Assembly: GCF_003130585.1 (NCBI RefSeq)
Contig: NZ_QFKX01000004.1
Span: 186,001-250,000, forward strand
Length of the DNA stretch: 64,000 nt
Direction of reading: 5' to 3'
Origin: Brachybacterium endophyticum
GTDB taxonomy: Bacteria > Actinomycetota > Actinomycetes > Actinomycetales > Dermabacteraceae
Shown piece by piece: positions 56,877 through 64,000 of this stretch. Position numbers and translations under genes: made by a program. Positions within the stretch are counted from its first letter, which is position 1, and each line of letters starts with the position of its first letter. The notes beneath the pieces were generated by a model. That model ran no database searches and was not told where the DNA came from. It saw only the letters and a program-made list of their open reading frames with translations.

Positions 56877-57647
56877 TCAGGGGACGCGGGGGCCCTCGCC
56901 CGCCGCGTCGGTCGGATCCGTCTTCCCGTCCGCCGAGCTCTCCGTCGCCTCCAGACGGGCGACGACCGAGCGGTGCAGCATCCAGATCAGCCAGATCACC
57001 AGGGCGAACAGGGGCAGCCCCATCACCAGCTTGGCGACGCCCAGCGCGGCGACCGCCCCCGTCAGGTACAGGGGCAGCTGCACGGCCAGCTTGAGGGCGT
57101 AGAGACCGACGAGCATCCAGGTGGCGAGCGTGTACGCACGACGCGCGGCGGGCAGGGAGCGCCACGCCGCAACGCGCGGATCCAGGAGCGAGACCACCAG
57201 GCCGACGAGCGGGTGACCGACCAGGATGGTGATCAGCAGGATGACGGCGCTCACGCCGTTGACGATCAGCCCGGGCACGTAGAAGTCGGTGCCCTGCCCC
57301 GAACGGATCGCCCAGATCGCACCCACCGCCACCCCGACCAGCCCACCGACCACCTGGGAGGGGTTCTGGCGCTGCACGAGCCGGACCACCAGGGCGATCG
57401 CGACGACCGCGATGGCGGCGATGCCCGCCACCGGGATCGACCGGGTGAGGACGAACAGGACGACGAACAGGGCGGTGGGCAGTGCCGACTCGAGGACGCC
57501 GCGGGGCCCTCCGAGAGCTGCCGAGACCGAGAACTCCTCCCCCGCCAGCACGGACCCCATGCCCGAGCGCGGTGCCGCATGCGTGCCGGCGGACGGTCGG
57601 GGCCGGGGATCCGAGCCACCGGCGGAGCCGCCGCCGGTCGCGCTCAT
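56877..57647 (-). CDS. DUF3159 membrane protein
   Basis: A 256-residue protein of unknown role with a disordered first 40 residues and about six membrane helices (near 55-73, 75-90, 105-120, 128-145, 170-190 and 200-225). The pattern VGHPLVGLVVSLLDPR and ARRAYTLATWMLVGLYALKL is typical of the family. It overlaps the OB-fold gene as ATGA and belongs to the conserved dut-DUF3710-OB-DUF3159 block of actinobacteria. Confidence 0.88.
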   Translation of the reverse strand: MSATGGGSAGGSDPRPRPSAGTHAAPRSGMGSVLAGEEFSVSAALGGPRGVLESALPTALFVVLFVLTRSIPVAGIAAIAVVAIALVVRLVQRQNPSQVVGGLVGVAVGAIWAIRSGQGTDFYVPGLIVNGVSAVILLITILVGHPLVGLVVSLLDPRVAAWRSLPAARRAYTLATWMLVGLYALKLAVQLPLYLTGAVAALGVAKLVMGLPLFALVIWLIWMLHRSVVARLEATESSADGKTDPTDAAGEGPRVP

Positions 57648-58069
57648 GCGTCCTCCTCCTCGTCCGGGAGGCCGGTGATCTCGTAGCGCGGGTTGTACAT
57701 CACCCGGTGGTCGCCACGACGGGCGGCGACGCCCTCCAGGACGAGCCGGGTGCCGGGGCCGATGCCGGGGATGCGGGACTGCCCGAGCCAGATCGCGGTC
57801 ACCGTCCCGGTGCCGTCGAAGACGTCGATCTCCACCGAGCACGGGGCGCTCGCGGGCTGGATCACGACCGAGCTGACGAAGCCGGTGACGCGCACGGGCC
57901 GCCGACGCTCGATGTCCTGGGCGCAGTCGAAGCCCGCTTCGCGGGCACGACGGCCGGCCTCGCGCGCGTCGAGCACCTCGCTGTCCACGAAGTGCCCACG
58001 CACGCGCTGGGCGAGCTTCTCGGCCCGCCGTGTGCTCTCGGCGTGACGGTGGGGCGTGCGCGTGCTCAT
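57644..58069 (-). CDS. OB-fold nucleic acid-binding protein
   Basis: A 141-residue protein. After a basic helical start, the region from about residue 58 is an OB fold with VTGFVSSVVIQ, VEIDVFDGTGTVTAIWLG and GTRLVLEGVA, as in RecG/tRNA-type OB domains. It should bind RNA or single-stranded DNA, but no substrate is known. It overlaps both neighbours by four bases (ATGA). Confidence 0.85.
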   Translation of the reverse strand: MSTRTPHRHAESTRRAEKLAQRVRGHFVDSEVLDAREAGRRAREAGFDCAQDIERRRPVRVTGFVSSVVIQPASAPCSVEIDVFDGTGTVTAIWLGQSRIPGIGPGTRLVLEGVAARRGDHRVMYNPRYEITGLPDEEEDA

Positions 58070-58896
58070 CCGATCTCCGTGATCTCGGGACCGCGCGCGA
58101 GCGGGTCGAGGGGGTTGTCCTCCGCGGGAACGACCCCGGGTCGCTGCCCGGGCAGATTCAGCGGGATCAGCTCCTGGGGTGCCATCGCGTCACTGCCGCG
58201 GACGACGACGATGCGGGAGAGGAGGGTCTCGAAGGTTCGGGAGGCCTCGGCATCGCCGAGGGCCGGGCCGGAGAGGATCGCCCGCAGCAGCCAGCGCGGG
58301 CCGTCGACGCCGATGAACCGCGCGGGGCGGTACCCCACGCGCCCGTCGGCCCTCTTCACCGGCAAGCGGGTGATCAGCTCGGTGCCGAAGGGGCCGGTGC
58401 GGGTCTCGGCGGTGCCGCCCTGGTCAACGACCGAACCGCGCAGCGAACCGCGCACCTCCTCCCAGAGGCCGCGGGACTTCGGGGCGGCGAACGCCTGCAC
58501 CTGCAGCGCGGATCCCTCGACCACGAGGTTCGCGCCGGTGACGGCATGGGTGCGCTGGTCCATCTCCATGCGCAGCTCCATGCCCTCGACCATCGGCACC
58601 TGCAGGCCGCCGAGGTCGATGCGGTCCTCCTCCGGCGCCTCGTCCGCGTCGAAGGGACCGTCCTCCAGGTGCGAGCGGTCCTCGTCCGGCTCCACCGTCC
58701 CCTCGGTCCGGTCCTCGCCCGCGGGCACGGCCTCGGCCGTGGCCGGGGCGGCCGTGGGATCGGCGTCGACGTGCGACGCCGCGGCGGTCTCCTCGGCGGC
58801 GCCGCTCGGCTGCTCCGGCGTCTCCTGGTCAGGTGCGTCGGCCCTGGTCCCGGCCTCCGCGCGCCGTGCGTCCTTCTTCCTCGAGAACAGTCCCAT
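58066..58896 (-). CDS. DUF3710 protein
   Basis: A 276-residue soluble protein of unknown role. Residues about 1-85 are low-complexity and acidic. The conserved DUF3710 domain follows (IDLGGLQVPMVEGMELRME, LITRLPVKRADG, GPRWLLRAILSGPA). The ATG at 58896 is preferred over GTG 58902 because GGAAGGAG stands five bases before it. It is three bases after dut and overlaps the OB-fold gene. Confidence 0.88.
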   Translation of the reverse strand: MGLFSRKKDARRAEAGTRADAPDQETPEQPSGAAEETAAASHVDADPTAAPATAEAVPAGEDRTEGTVEPDEDRSHLEDGPFDADEAPEEDRIDLGGLQVPMVEGMELRMEMDQRTHAVTGANLVVEGSALQVQAFAAPKSRGLWEEVRGSLRGSVVDQGGTAETRTGPFGTELITRLPVKRADGRVGYRPARFIGVDGPRWLLRAILSGPALGDAEASRTFETLLSRIVVVRGSDAMAPQELIPLNLPGQRPGVVPAEDNPLDPLARGPEITEIG

Positions 58897-58898
58897 GC

Positions 58899-59405
58899 TC
58901 ACTCCTTCCGATCCGCCGTGCCGGCGGATGCGCGCAGTCCGCCGCTCGAGCCGAAGCCGCCGTCCGAGCGGTCGGTGTCCTCGAGGGTCTCGACGACCTC
59001 GAGGTGCGGGGCGATGAACGGCACCACCACCAGCTGGGCGATGCGGTCACCGCGATGGACGGCGACGTCCTCGGCGGCGTCGAGATTGACCAGCGCCACG
59101 CGGATCTCGCCGCGGTACCCGGCGTCGACGACGCCGGGGCCGTTGAGCACGGTCACCCCGTGGCGCACGGCGAGGCCCGAGCGGGGGCAGACCAGACCCA
59201 CGGTGCCGCTGGGCAGCGAGACGGCGACCCCGGTGCCCACGAGCGCGCGGCCTCCGCTCGGGATCACGACGTCCTCCGAGCTGACCAGGTCGAACCCGGC
59301 GTCGTCGGCGTGGGCCCGGTAGGGCAGGACGGCGTCCTTCGTCAGCACCACCGGCATGCTCGGGGCGGGCTCACCCGGCGCCTCGGTGGTCTCGTCGATG
59401 CTCAT
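58899..59405 (-). CDS. dut: dUTP diphosphatase
   Basis: Hydrolyses dUTP to dUMP, keeping uracil out of DNA. The 168-residue trimeric-type enzyme has all five motifs: [35 protein letters not shown] and the C-terminal GGFGSSG arm that closes the active site of a neighbour. The ATG is six bases after TACTCT, so it should be leaderless. It leads the DUF3710-OB-DUF3159 genes. Confidence 0.96.
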   Translation of the reverse strand: MSIDETTEAPGEPAPSMPVVLTKDAVLPYRAHADDAGFDLVSSEDVVIPSGGRALVGTGVAVSLPSGTVGLVCPRSGLAVRHGVTVLNGPGVVDAGYRGEIRVALVNLDAAEDVAVHRGDRIAQLVVVPFIAPHLEVVETLEDTDRSDGGFGSSGGLRASAGTADRKE

Positions 59406-59411
59406 GTCCCC

Positions 59412-59417
59412 AGAGTA
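59412..59417 (-). promoter_or_regulatory. -10 element of dut (leaderless)
   Basis: TACTCT on the minus strand, six bases before the ATG at 59405. No ribosome site. Confidence 0.5.
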
Positions 59418-59458
59418 GGCGCAACATCTGCACGCAGGCCGCTCCCGGGCGCGCGTGA

Positions 59459-59464
59459 GACGAT
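59459..59464 (+). promoter_or_regulatory. -10 element of the DUF3093 gene (leaderless)
   Basis: GACGAT, six bases before the ATG at 59471. Weaker at the first base than the other boxes. Confidence 0.4.
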
Positions 59465-59470
59465 GAGCGC

Positions 59471-59998
59471 ATGTCCGACGCCTCGTCCGATCACACCGCT
59501 CCGCCCTCCTCCGACCTGGGTGATCCCGATGCCGCCGACGCGGTCTCCGCGGGGGAGATCCTGCATCGCGAACGACTGCTCCCGAGTGTGGGGACGTGGA
59601 TCGTGGGCATCGCCTTCGGCAGTGTGCTGGGCGTCATCCTGGTGCCCCTCTCGCACTTCTTCGCGATCCTCACGGGGATCCTCGGCATCGCCTCGATGTG
59701 TCTGCTGCTGGTCCTCGCGAGCCCCGTGATCGAGGTGGTGGGCGATCGTCTGCGGGCCGGCCGCGCGGAGATCCCGGTGGGTCTGCTGGGCGAGCCCGAG
59801 GTGCTCGGTCGCGAGGGCTGGGAGGACGCGATGTCGCGCGGCTTCGAGCCCCTGGCCTTCCACCTCACGCGCGGATGGGTGCACTCTGGGATCCGGGTGC
59901 CCGTGCTGGACGAGCAGGACCCGGCACCGGCATGGGTGCTCTCGAGCCGTCGTCCCGAGGACCTGGCACTGGCGCTCCGCACCGCCCGACAGGGCTGA
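59471..59998 (+). CDS. DUF3093 membrane protein
   Basis: A 175-residue protein with two helices (about 43-63 and 66-88) after [12 protein letters not shown], the family signature YxERLxPxxxxW with His for Tyr. The rest is cytoplasmic. Found beside dut in most actinobacteria, function unknown. Confidence 0.85.
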   Translation: MSDASSDHTAPPSSDLGDPDAADAVSAGEILHRERLLPSVGTWIVGIAFGSVLGVILVPLSHFFAILTGILGIASMCLLLVLASPVIEVVGDRLRAGRAEIPVGLLGEPEVLGREGWEDAMSRGFEPLAFHLTRGWVHSGIRVPVLDEQDPAPAWVLSSRRPEDLALALRTARQG

Positions 59999-60014
59999 GC
60001 ACCGGCGCACGAGA

Positions 60015-60057
60015 GAGGGCGGGGGCGGTCACCGATCCGGTGACCGCCCCCGCCCTC
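60015..60057. terminator. Strong bidirectional hairpin
   Basis: Bases 60015-60034 and 60038-60057 form a perfect 20-pair stem with a three-base loop between the convergent DUF3093 and DUF4193 genes. Confidence 0.85.
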
Positions 60058-60080
60058 GTCGCAGTGGGTTCAGCGCGAGC

Positions 60081-60377
60081 TCAGGCGCATTCCTTGCAGA
60101 TGATGACCGTGCCCTCGACGTGGTCGATCTGGCTGCGGTGCTTCACCAGGAAGCAGCTGCCGCAGGTGAACTCGTCCGCCTGGCGCGGCAGCACCCGGAC
60201 GGAGAGCTCCTCGCCGGAGAGGTCGGCCCCCGGGAGCTCGTAGCCGTCGGCGACCTCGGCCTCGTCCTCGTCAACGGTCGGTGCCGCGGCTTCGTTCCGA
60301 CGCCCCTTCAGCTCCTCGATCGAATCCTCGGAGGACTCGTCGTCGTTCTTGCGCGGTGCGTCGTAATCAGTGGCCAT
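60081..60377 (-). CDS. DUF4193 zinc-ribbon-like protein
   Basis: A 98-residue protein. The first 55 residues are acidic and disordered. The conserved end has CGSC (72-75) and CKEC (94-97), which should bind one zinc. The core SVRVLPRQADEFTC and LVKHRSQ are typical of DUF4193, a nearly universal actinobacterial protein near dut and sepH. Function unknown. Confidence 0.93.
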   Translation of the reverse strand: MATDYDAPRKNDDESSEDSIEELKGRRNEAAAPTVDEDEAEVADGYELPGADLSGEELSVRVLPRQADEFTCGSCFLVKHRSQIDHVEGTVIICKECA

Positions 60378-60602
60378 CAGAAGTCAATACCTCGATCAGG
60401 AGAAGGGTCGGGTGACCGGGCAGAAAAGGAGCCGCTGGCCTGCGCGGCTTCGGACTCCCCCGGCGTGCCCCTCGGTGTCTATCCACGCCGGATGCGGCGC
60501 GATTATTGCAGAGGAGGGCTCACATCACAACATCGCGGCCCCGCGGTGCCATCGGGGCGCTGCGTCCCGCGCGTCAGCCGTGGTCGCGGCGCACTCGGGT
60601 TC

Positions 60603-60608
60603 TATGAT
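60603..60608 (+). promoter_or_regulatory. -10 element of sepH
   Basis: TATGAT, a near-perfect -10, about 42 bases before the sepH start. No clear -35. Confidence 0.5.
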
Positions 60609-60650
60609 TCGATCACGTCGCGGAACCTGCTGCGACGGGAGAGGACCACG

Positions 60651-62123
60651 ATGCGAGAGCTCGAGCTCGACGGGATCCATGACGACGGTGAGCACATCGT
60701 CCTGCGCGATCTCGACGGCGAGCAGTACACGCTGCGGATCGACGAGGCCGTGCGCGCCGCCGTGAGACGGGACCGCCCCGCACTGGGACTGATCCAGTCC
60801 TCGGAGGCGACCGCCCTGCGACCCCGCGAGATCCAGGCGATGCTGCGCGCCGGACACACCGCGGAGAACATCTCCCAGATGGCCTCCATCGACCTTGAGC
60901 ACGTGCGCCGGTACGAGGGGCCCGTGCTCGCCGAGCGCGGCTTCACGGCCGAACGCGCCCGCACCTTCAAGGTGGACCGCTCGGGCGGGCCGGTCCTGGA
61001 TTCGATCGTGACCGAGCGGCTCGCCGCCCGGCAGGCGCTCGAGGGCACCCGCTGGGACGCCTGGCGCCTTCCCGACGGCACCTGGAACCTCGAGCTCGTC
61101 TTCCGCTCCGGCGGCCGCGAGCGCGAGGCGCACTGGATCGCGGACATGATCCGGCAGATCGTGGTGGCCGAGGACGACGAGGCCCGCTGGCTCAGCCTGG
61201 ACGACGACGCGCTGGACCAGCCCGTCGTGGGCAGGGCGCGCCTGACCTCCCTCAAGAGCTCCGTCTACGACCAGGAGTCGGACGCCGACGGCGCCTCCGC
61301 CAGGCCTCGTCGCAGCACGCCCCGCAGCCTGCAGCGCCCGGGCTCCGTGCCGCCGCAGGAGCAGACCGCGGAGGACGAGCGCCCCGTCGGCACCGGCTCC
61401 GCCGCCGACGGCGACCCGATCGACGAGGACGCGCTCGAGCAGATCAACGCGCGCCGAGGCCTGCGGCCCGTCCCGCTGGCCGGGGACGAGGAGCCCACCT
61501 GGTCGACCCTCGAGGAGGACGAGCAACGCAGCACGCGCGCGGCCGACGAGGAGGCGGAGCGCGAGTACGCCGTCAGCGGCTCCCACCCGGACCAGGACAC
61601 CCTGCCGGAGGCCTACGACGAGGACGACGTCGACGGCGGCACCGACCGTCCCGAGGACGACCAGCTCGACGTCACCGGGGGCCCCGAGGGCGACACCGAC
61701 CCGGGCGAGGACCCGGAGGCGGACGGCCGCACACCGCTCGTGGTCCCGGGCCGCACTCTCGACGAGTCCGTGGCCGAGGGCACCGAGGACCCGCGGGAGG
61801 ACACCCACACCCCTGGGACCGGGGAGGCCACCCGCGGAGCGGCCGGTGAGCGGCCCGCCGCTGCCGTGCCCAGCAACGACACGGTCGACCTCACTCCCCT
61901 GCCCGGCTTCGACGACGTCCCCACCCGTGCGTCCGCGAACAGCGGGGAGCAGGACACCGCTGCGAAGAGCGAGGACCCGGCCCCGGACAGCGGTCCCCGG
62001 CGCGGGACGAAGAAGGACACGAAGAAGGGCGAGAAGAAGAACGGCTCCTCCTCGCCCTCACGGGCGAAGCGGTCGAGCATCCCCAGCTGGGACGAGATCG
62101 TCTTCGGCTCCAAGCACGACTGA
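60651..62123 (+). CDS. sepH: SepH cell-division regulator
   Basis: Activates FtsZ assembly in Streptomyces and related bacteria. The 490-residue protein has the DUF3071 domain with helix-turn-helix (about 1-165, LRPREIQAMLRAGHTAENIS), then a long acidic, low-complexity middle, and a basic tail ending in the conserved RSSIPSWDEIVFGSKHD. The middle is longer than in Streptomyces. The ATG follows GGGAGAGG. Confidence 0.92.
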   Translation: MRELELDGIHDDGEHIVLRDLDGEQYTLRIDEAVRAAVRRDRPALGLIQSSEATALRPREIQAMLRAGHTAENISQMASIDLEHVRRYEGPVLAERGFTAERARTFKVDRSGGPVLDSIVTERLAARQALEGTRWDAWRLPDGTWNLELVFRSGGREREAHWIADMIRQIVVAEDDEARWLSLDDDALDQPVVGRARLTSLKSSVYDQESDADGASARPRRSTPRSLQRPGSVPPQEQTAEDERPVGTGSAADGDPIDEDALEQINARRGLRPVPLAGDEEPTWSTLEEDEQRSTRAADEEAEREYAVSGSHPDQDTLPEAYDEDDVDGGTDRPEDDQLDVTGGPEGDTDPGEDPEADGRTPLVVPGRTLDESVAEGTEDPREDTHTPGTGEATRGAAGERPAAAVPSNDTVDLTPLPGFDDVPTRASANSGEQDTAAKSEDPAPDSGPRRGTKKDTKKGEKKNGSSSPSRAKRSSIPSWDEIVFGSKHD

Positions 62124-62155
62124 GCGACGCCGAGGGGCGACGACACCGGACGGCG

Positions 62156-62186
62156 GAGCGCCCGGGGCTGCTTGCCCCGGGCGCTC
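62156..62186. terminator. Bidirectional hairpin after sepH
   Basis: Perfect 13-pair stem (62156-62168 with 62174-62186) and a five-base loop between convergent sepH and the phosphodiesterase gene. Confidence 0.8.
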
Positions 62187-62194
62187 CTGCGCGC

Positions 62195-63322
62195 TCAGGC
62201 CTCCAGGGTCAGCAGCGGCACGAGCGACTCCGCGACCGTCAGCGACCCGTGGACGCCGATCTCGGGGCGTCTGTCCGGCGGGTGGCGACGCGAGTCGTCC
62301 ACGACGGTGCGTCCGCGGCTGAGCACGATGGCGTCACCCAGCCTGCCCTGCACGTGCGCGGGGACGTCGAGGCCGACGGGGCCGAGCAGGCCGACCTCCA
62401 GCACCTGCGCGCGGTCGAGCACCAGGGCGTCCTCGCCGACCCTCTCGCGCACGGCGCTGATCAGATCGGGTGCCTCGTCCCGCTCGCGCGCGAACAGGGT
62501 GAGCGCCCGGGGTTCCCCGGCCACGCCCGCCAGGCGGTCGGTGACGGCGGGCGAGGTGGCGAGGTCGATCAGGTGCGCGGGTGAGGTGTCGACCATGCCG
62601 TGGTCAGCGGTGACGTGCAGGCGGGTCCCCGAGGGCACGCGACGCAGCAGCGCTGCGATCAGGGCGTCGGCCTGCGCCAGGGCGTCCCGCCAGGGATCGG
62701 AGTCGATGCCGTACCGGTGGCCGGCATGGTCGACGTCGTCGACGTGCACATGCACCAGCGCACCGTCGCCGCCGGCGCGCAGGGCGGCGAGGGCGGCTCC
62801 CACCCGGCCGTCGCGGGATCTCTGGGCGAAGAACTCCCAGCCCCGGAACGCGACCCCGGTCAGCAGGCTCCGCCCGTGCTTGGCGGGGGCCACCTGCAGC
62901 ACGGGGCGCTCGGCCCGCTCGGCGGGCACCGGGAGCGGCATCCACTGCCCGGGGTCGATGTCCTCGGCACCCTTCAGCTGGTTGATCGCGCGCCCGGAAG
63001 CAGGGTCGCGGGTGAGGTACCCCAGGACCCCGTGCTGCAGCGGGCTCATCCCTGTCACCAGCGACGTCATGGCCGTCGCGGTGGTCGACGGTGCGACCGT
63101 GCGGAGGGTGCGTGTCTCGGAGCGGAGCCGGCGCAGGGTCGGGGTGAGGGCGAGATGATCCTCGAGTAGCTGAGCCCCGAGCCCGTCGACGAGGACGACG
63201 AGGTCCTGGCCACCGGACATCGAGGCGAGCAGCGGCGCGAGCACGTCCATCTGACCCGGGTGTGCACCGTCCGCGAAGGGCGCCTCGAGCAGGCTCCCGG
63301 CGCTCCCCGGCGACGGGGTCAT
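62195..63322 (-). CDS. Alkaline phosphatase-superfamily nucleotide pyrophosphatase/phosphodiesterase
   Basis: A 375-residue metal-dependent phosphohydrolase. The metal Asp is in VVLVDGLGAQLL, the nucleophile Thr in VAPSTTATAMTSL, then DDVDHAGHRYG and TADHGMVD complete the two-metal site. No signal peptide, so it is cytoplasmic. The substrate is unknown. The ATG overlaps the DUF5998 stop (ATGA), the usual actinobacterial pairing. Confidence 0.9.
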   Translation of the reverse strand: MTPSPGSAGSLLEAPFADGAHPGQMDVLAPLLASMSGGQDLVVLVDGLGAQLLEDHLALTPTLRRLRSETRTLRTVAPSTTATAMTSLVTGMSPLQHGVLGYLTRDPASGRAINQLKGAEDIDPGQWMPLPVPAERAERPVLQVAPAKHGRSLLTGVAFRGWEFFAQRSRDGRVGAALAALRAGGDGALVHVHVDDVDHAGHRYGIDSDPWRDALAQADALIAALLRRVPSGTRLHVTADHGMVDTSPAHLIDLATSPAVTDRLAGVAGEPRALTLFARERDEAPDLISAVRERVGEDALVLDRAQVLEVGLLGPVGLDVPAHVQGRLGDAIVLSRGRTVVDDSRRHPPDRRPEIGVHGSLTVAESLVPLLTLEA

Positions 63323-63891
63323 CCGGCGTCGTCGATCGCGTCGAGCAGCTCGTCGTGGAAGCGCACGGCGGCGTCGACCGCGTCCTGGCCGTCGGCCAGG
63401 GCGCTCACCCGCAGGGCGAGGTCCGCCGGGGCGAGGGAGCCGTTCCAGCCGTGATCGGCCTGGCACTCGGGGTCCTCGCACCAGGTGCGCTCGAGCTCGA
63501 GGCGGCGGCTGCCGCCCCAGGTGACGGCGATCGTGACCTCGGCCTCGCTGCCGCGCACGCGGGTGCCGTCGGAGTCGAAGACCTGCGACATGCCGGTCGT
63601 GCGGACCTGGTCCAGGCGGATCCGCTCCGTGGTCGAGACCACCTGGCTGGGATTGAGCTCGTCGGCCGGGTCGTCGTCGAGGTGGGTGACGACGAGATGC
63701 CGCGCCGTGATCACCAGGACCGTCAGGTGACGGCGCACCTCGGGGCCGTCGAAGGTGGTCTCCGGCCGCACCAGGTGCGCCCGCACCGGGGCCGTCCGCA
63801 GGGCGCGCTGCACGCAGGCGGCCGCGGTCTGCGGGAAGTACCCGGCGGTCTCGAGCTCGCCGAGCAGATCGGTAGGAAGGGCGGTCGACAT
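63319..63891 (-). CDS. DUF5998 protein
   Basis: A 190-residue conserved actinobacterial protein of unknown role. The core has TVLVITARHLVVTHLDDDP, RIRLDQVRTTGMSQVFDSD and TWCEDPECQADHGWNG, with a Cys-x4-Cys-x3-His group that might bind metal. The ATG at 63891 is preferred over 63900 because a G-run (ATGGGGGAC) precedes it at ribosome-site distance. Confidence 0.85.
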   Translation of the reverse strand: MSTALPTDLLGELETAGYFPQTAAACVQRALRTAPVRAHLVRPETTFDGPEVRRHLTVLVITARHLVVTHLDDDPADELNPSQVVSTTERIRLDQVRTTGMSQVFDSDGTRVRGSEAEVTIAVTWGGSRRLELERTWCEDPECQADHGWNGSLAPADLALRVSALADGQDAVDAAVRFHDELLDAIDDAG

Positions 63892-63940
63892 GTCCCCCAT
63901 CCTTCCACGCGGGAGGAAGCCCGGAGGACGCCGGTACGCC

Positions 63941-64000
63941 TCAGGTCGAGGCCGGGCCGCTCAGGGTGCGACGCAGCCCGTCGCTGCGGTTCGGGGCGTG
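63941..64000 (-). CDS. Possible C-terminus of the next gene (partial)
   Basis: Nineteen codons stay open from the right edge to a TGA at 63941, ending SGPAST. Too short to identify. The position 50 bases before DUF5998 suits an upstream gene on the same strand. Confidence 0.3.
   Translation of the reverse strand, partial: HAPNRSDGLRRTLSGPAST

Overview
The window is a dense, GC-rich bacterial chromosome segment. Its gene content points to an actinobacterium of the order Micrococcales, and Dermabacteraceae (for example Brachybacterium) is my best guess from gene order and sequence style. The signs are an ANTAR response regulator beside a tRNA-Leu and pyk, the actinobacterial integration host factor mihF between pyrF and gmk, a SufR-led suf operon, DUF4193, DUF3093, DUF3710 and SepH genes, and an Xi-class thiol transferase in a lineage that uses mycothiol. 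No phage, transposon, integron, CRISPR array or plasmid gene is visible. No gap between genes exceeds about 300 bases.

Layout. 1-2413: partial ANTAR response regulator, tRNA-Leu(CAA), a perfect 40-base palindrome acting as a terminator, and pyk. 2606-18733 (minus strand): a long run of overlapping genes, coaBC-metK-hisI-trpE-three small membrane proteins-trpC-trpB-trpA-lgt, then gltB-gltD. 18744-20168: rpoZ, gmk, mihF. 20430-30753 (minus strand): efp-nusB, then pyrR-pyrB-pyrC-PH-domain protein-carA-carB-pyrF with a PyrR-type RNA hairpin just before pyrR. 31016-35176: a SatD-like gene coupled to a small membrane gene, an ABC-F ATPase, and alanine dehydrogenase. 35249-40300: suf operon (sufR-sufB-sufD-Rieske-sufC-sufT) with a SufR-type operator and a possible iron box upstream. 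40556-45284 (plus strand): thiol transferase, a two-gene ABC exporter, heme A synthase and methionine aminopeptidase. 45321-51689: a frameshifted sugar dehydrogenase lipoprotein, a LysR regulator facing an SDR gene with a clear LysR box between them, a hotdog thioesterase and aconitase. 51864-56861: RNA methyltransferase and KimA-like potassium importer, divergent from two TrkA/RCK proteins. 56877-64000: the conserved DUF3159/OB-fold/DUF3710/dut block, DUF3093, DUF4193, sepH, a phosphodiesterase-like gene and DUF5998.

How it works together. Most of the window is primary metabolism: pyrimidine and tryptophan synthesis, glutamate synthase, SAM, CoA, Fe-S clusters and heme A. Genes are packed into transcription units joined by ATGA, GTGA or TGATG overlaps, which implies translational coupling. 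The unexpected content is mostly regulatory: a CNGNGA PyrR loop placed to block the pyrR ribosome site, a CAAC-N6-GTTG SufR site inside the sufR promoter, a 17-base LysR palindrome, a 14-base perfect palindrome upstream of aconitase, and several promoters whose -10 box lies 6-7 bases from the start codon, so their messages should be leaderless. No search or alignment could be run. Family names rest on recognised motifs and gene order.
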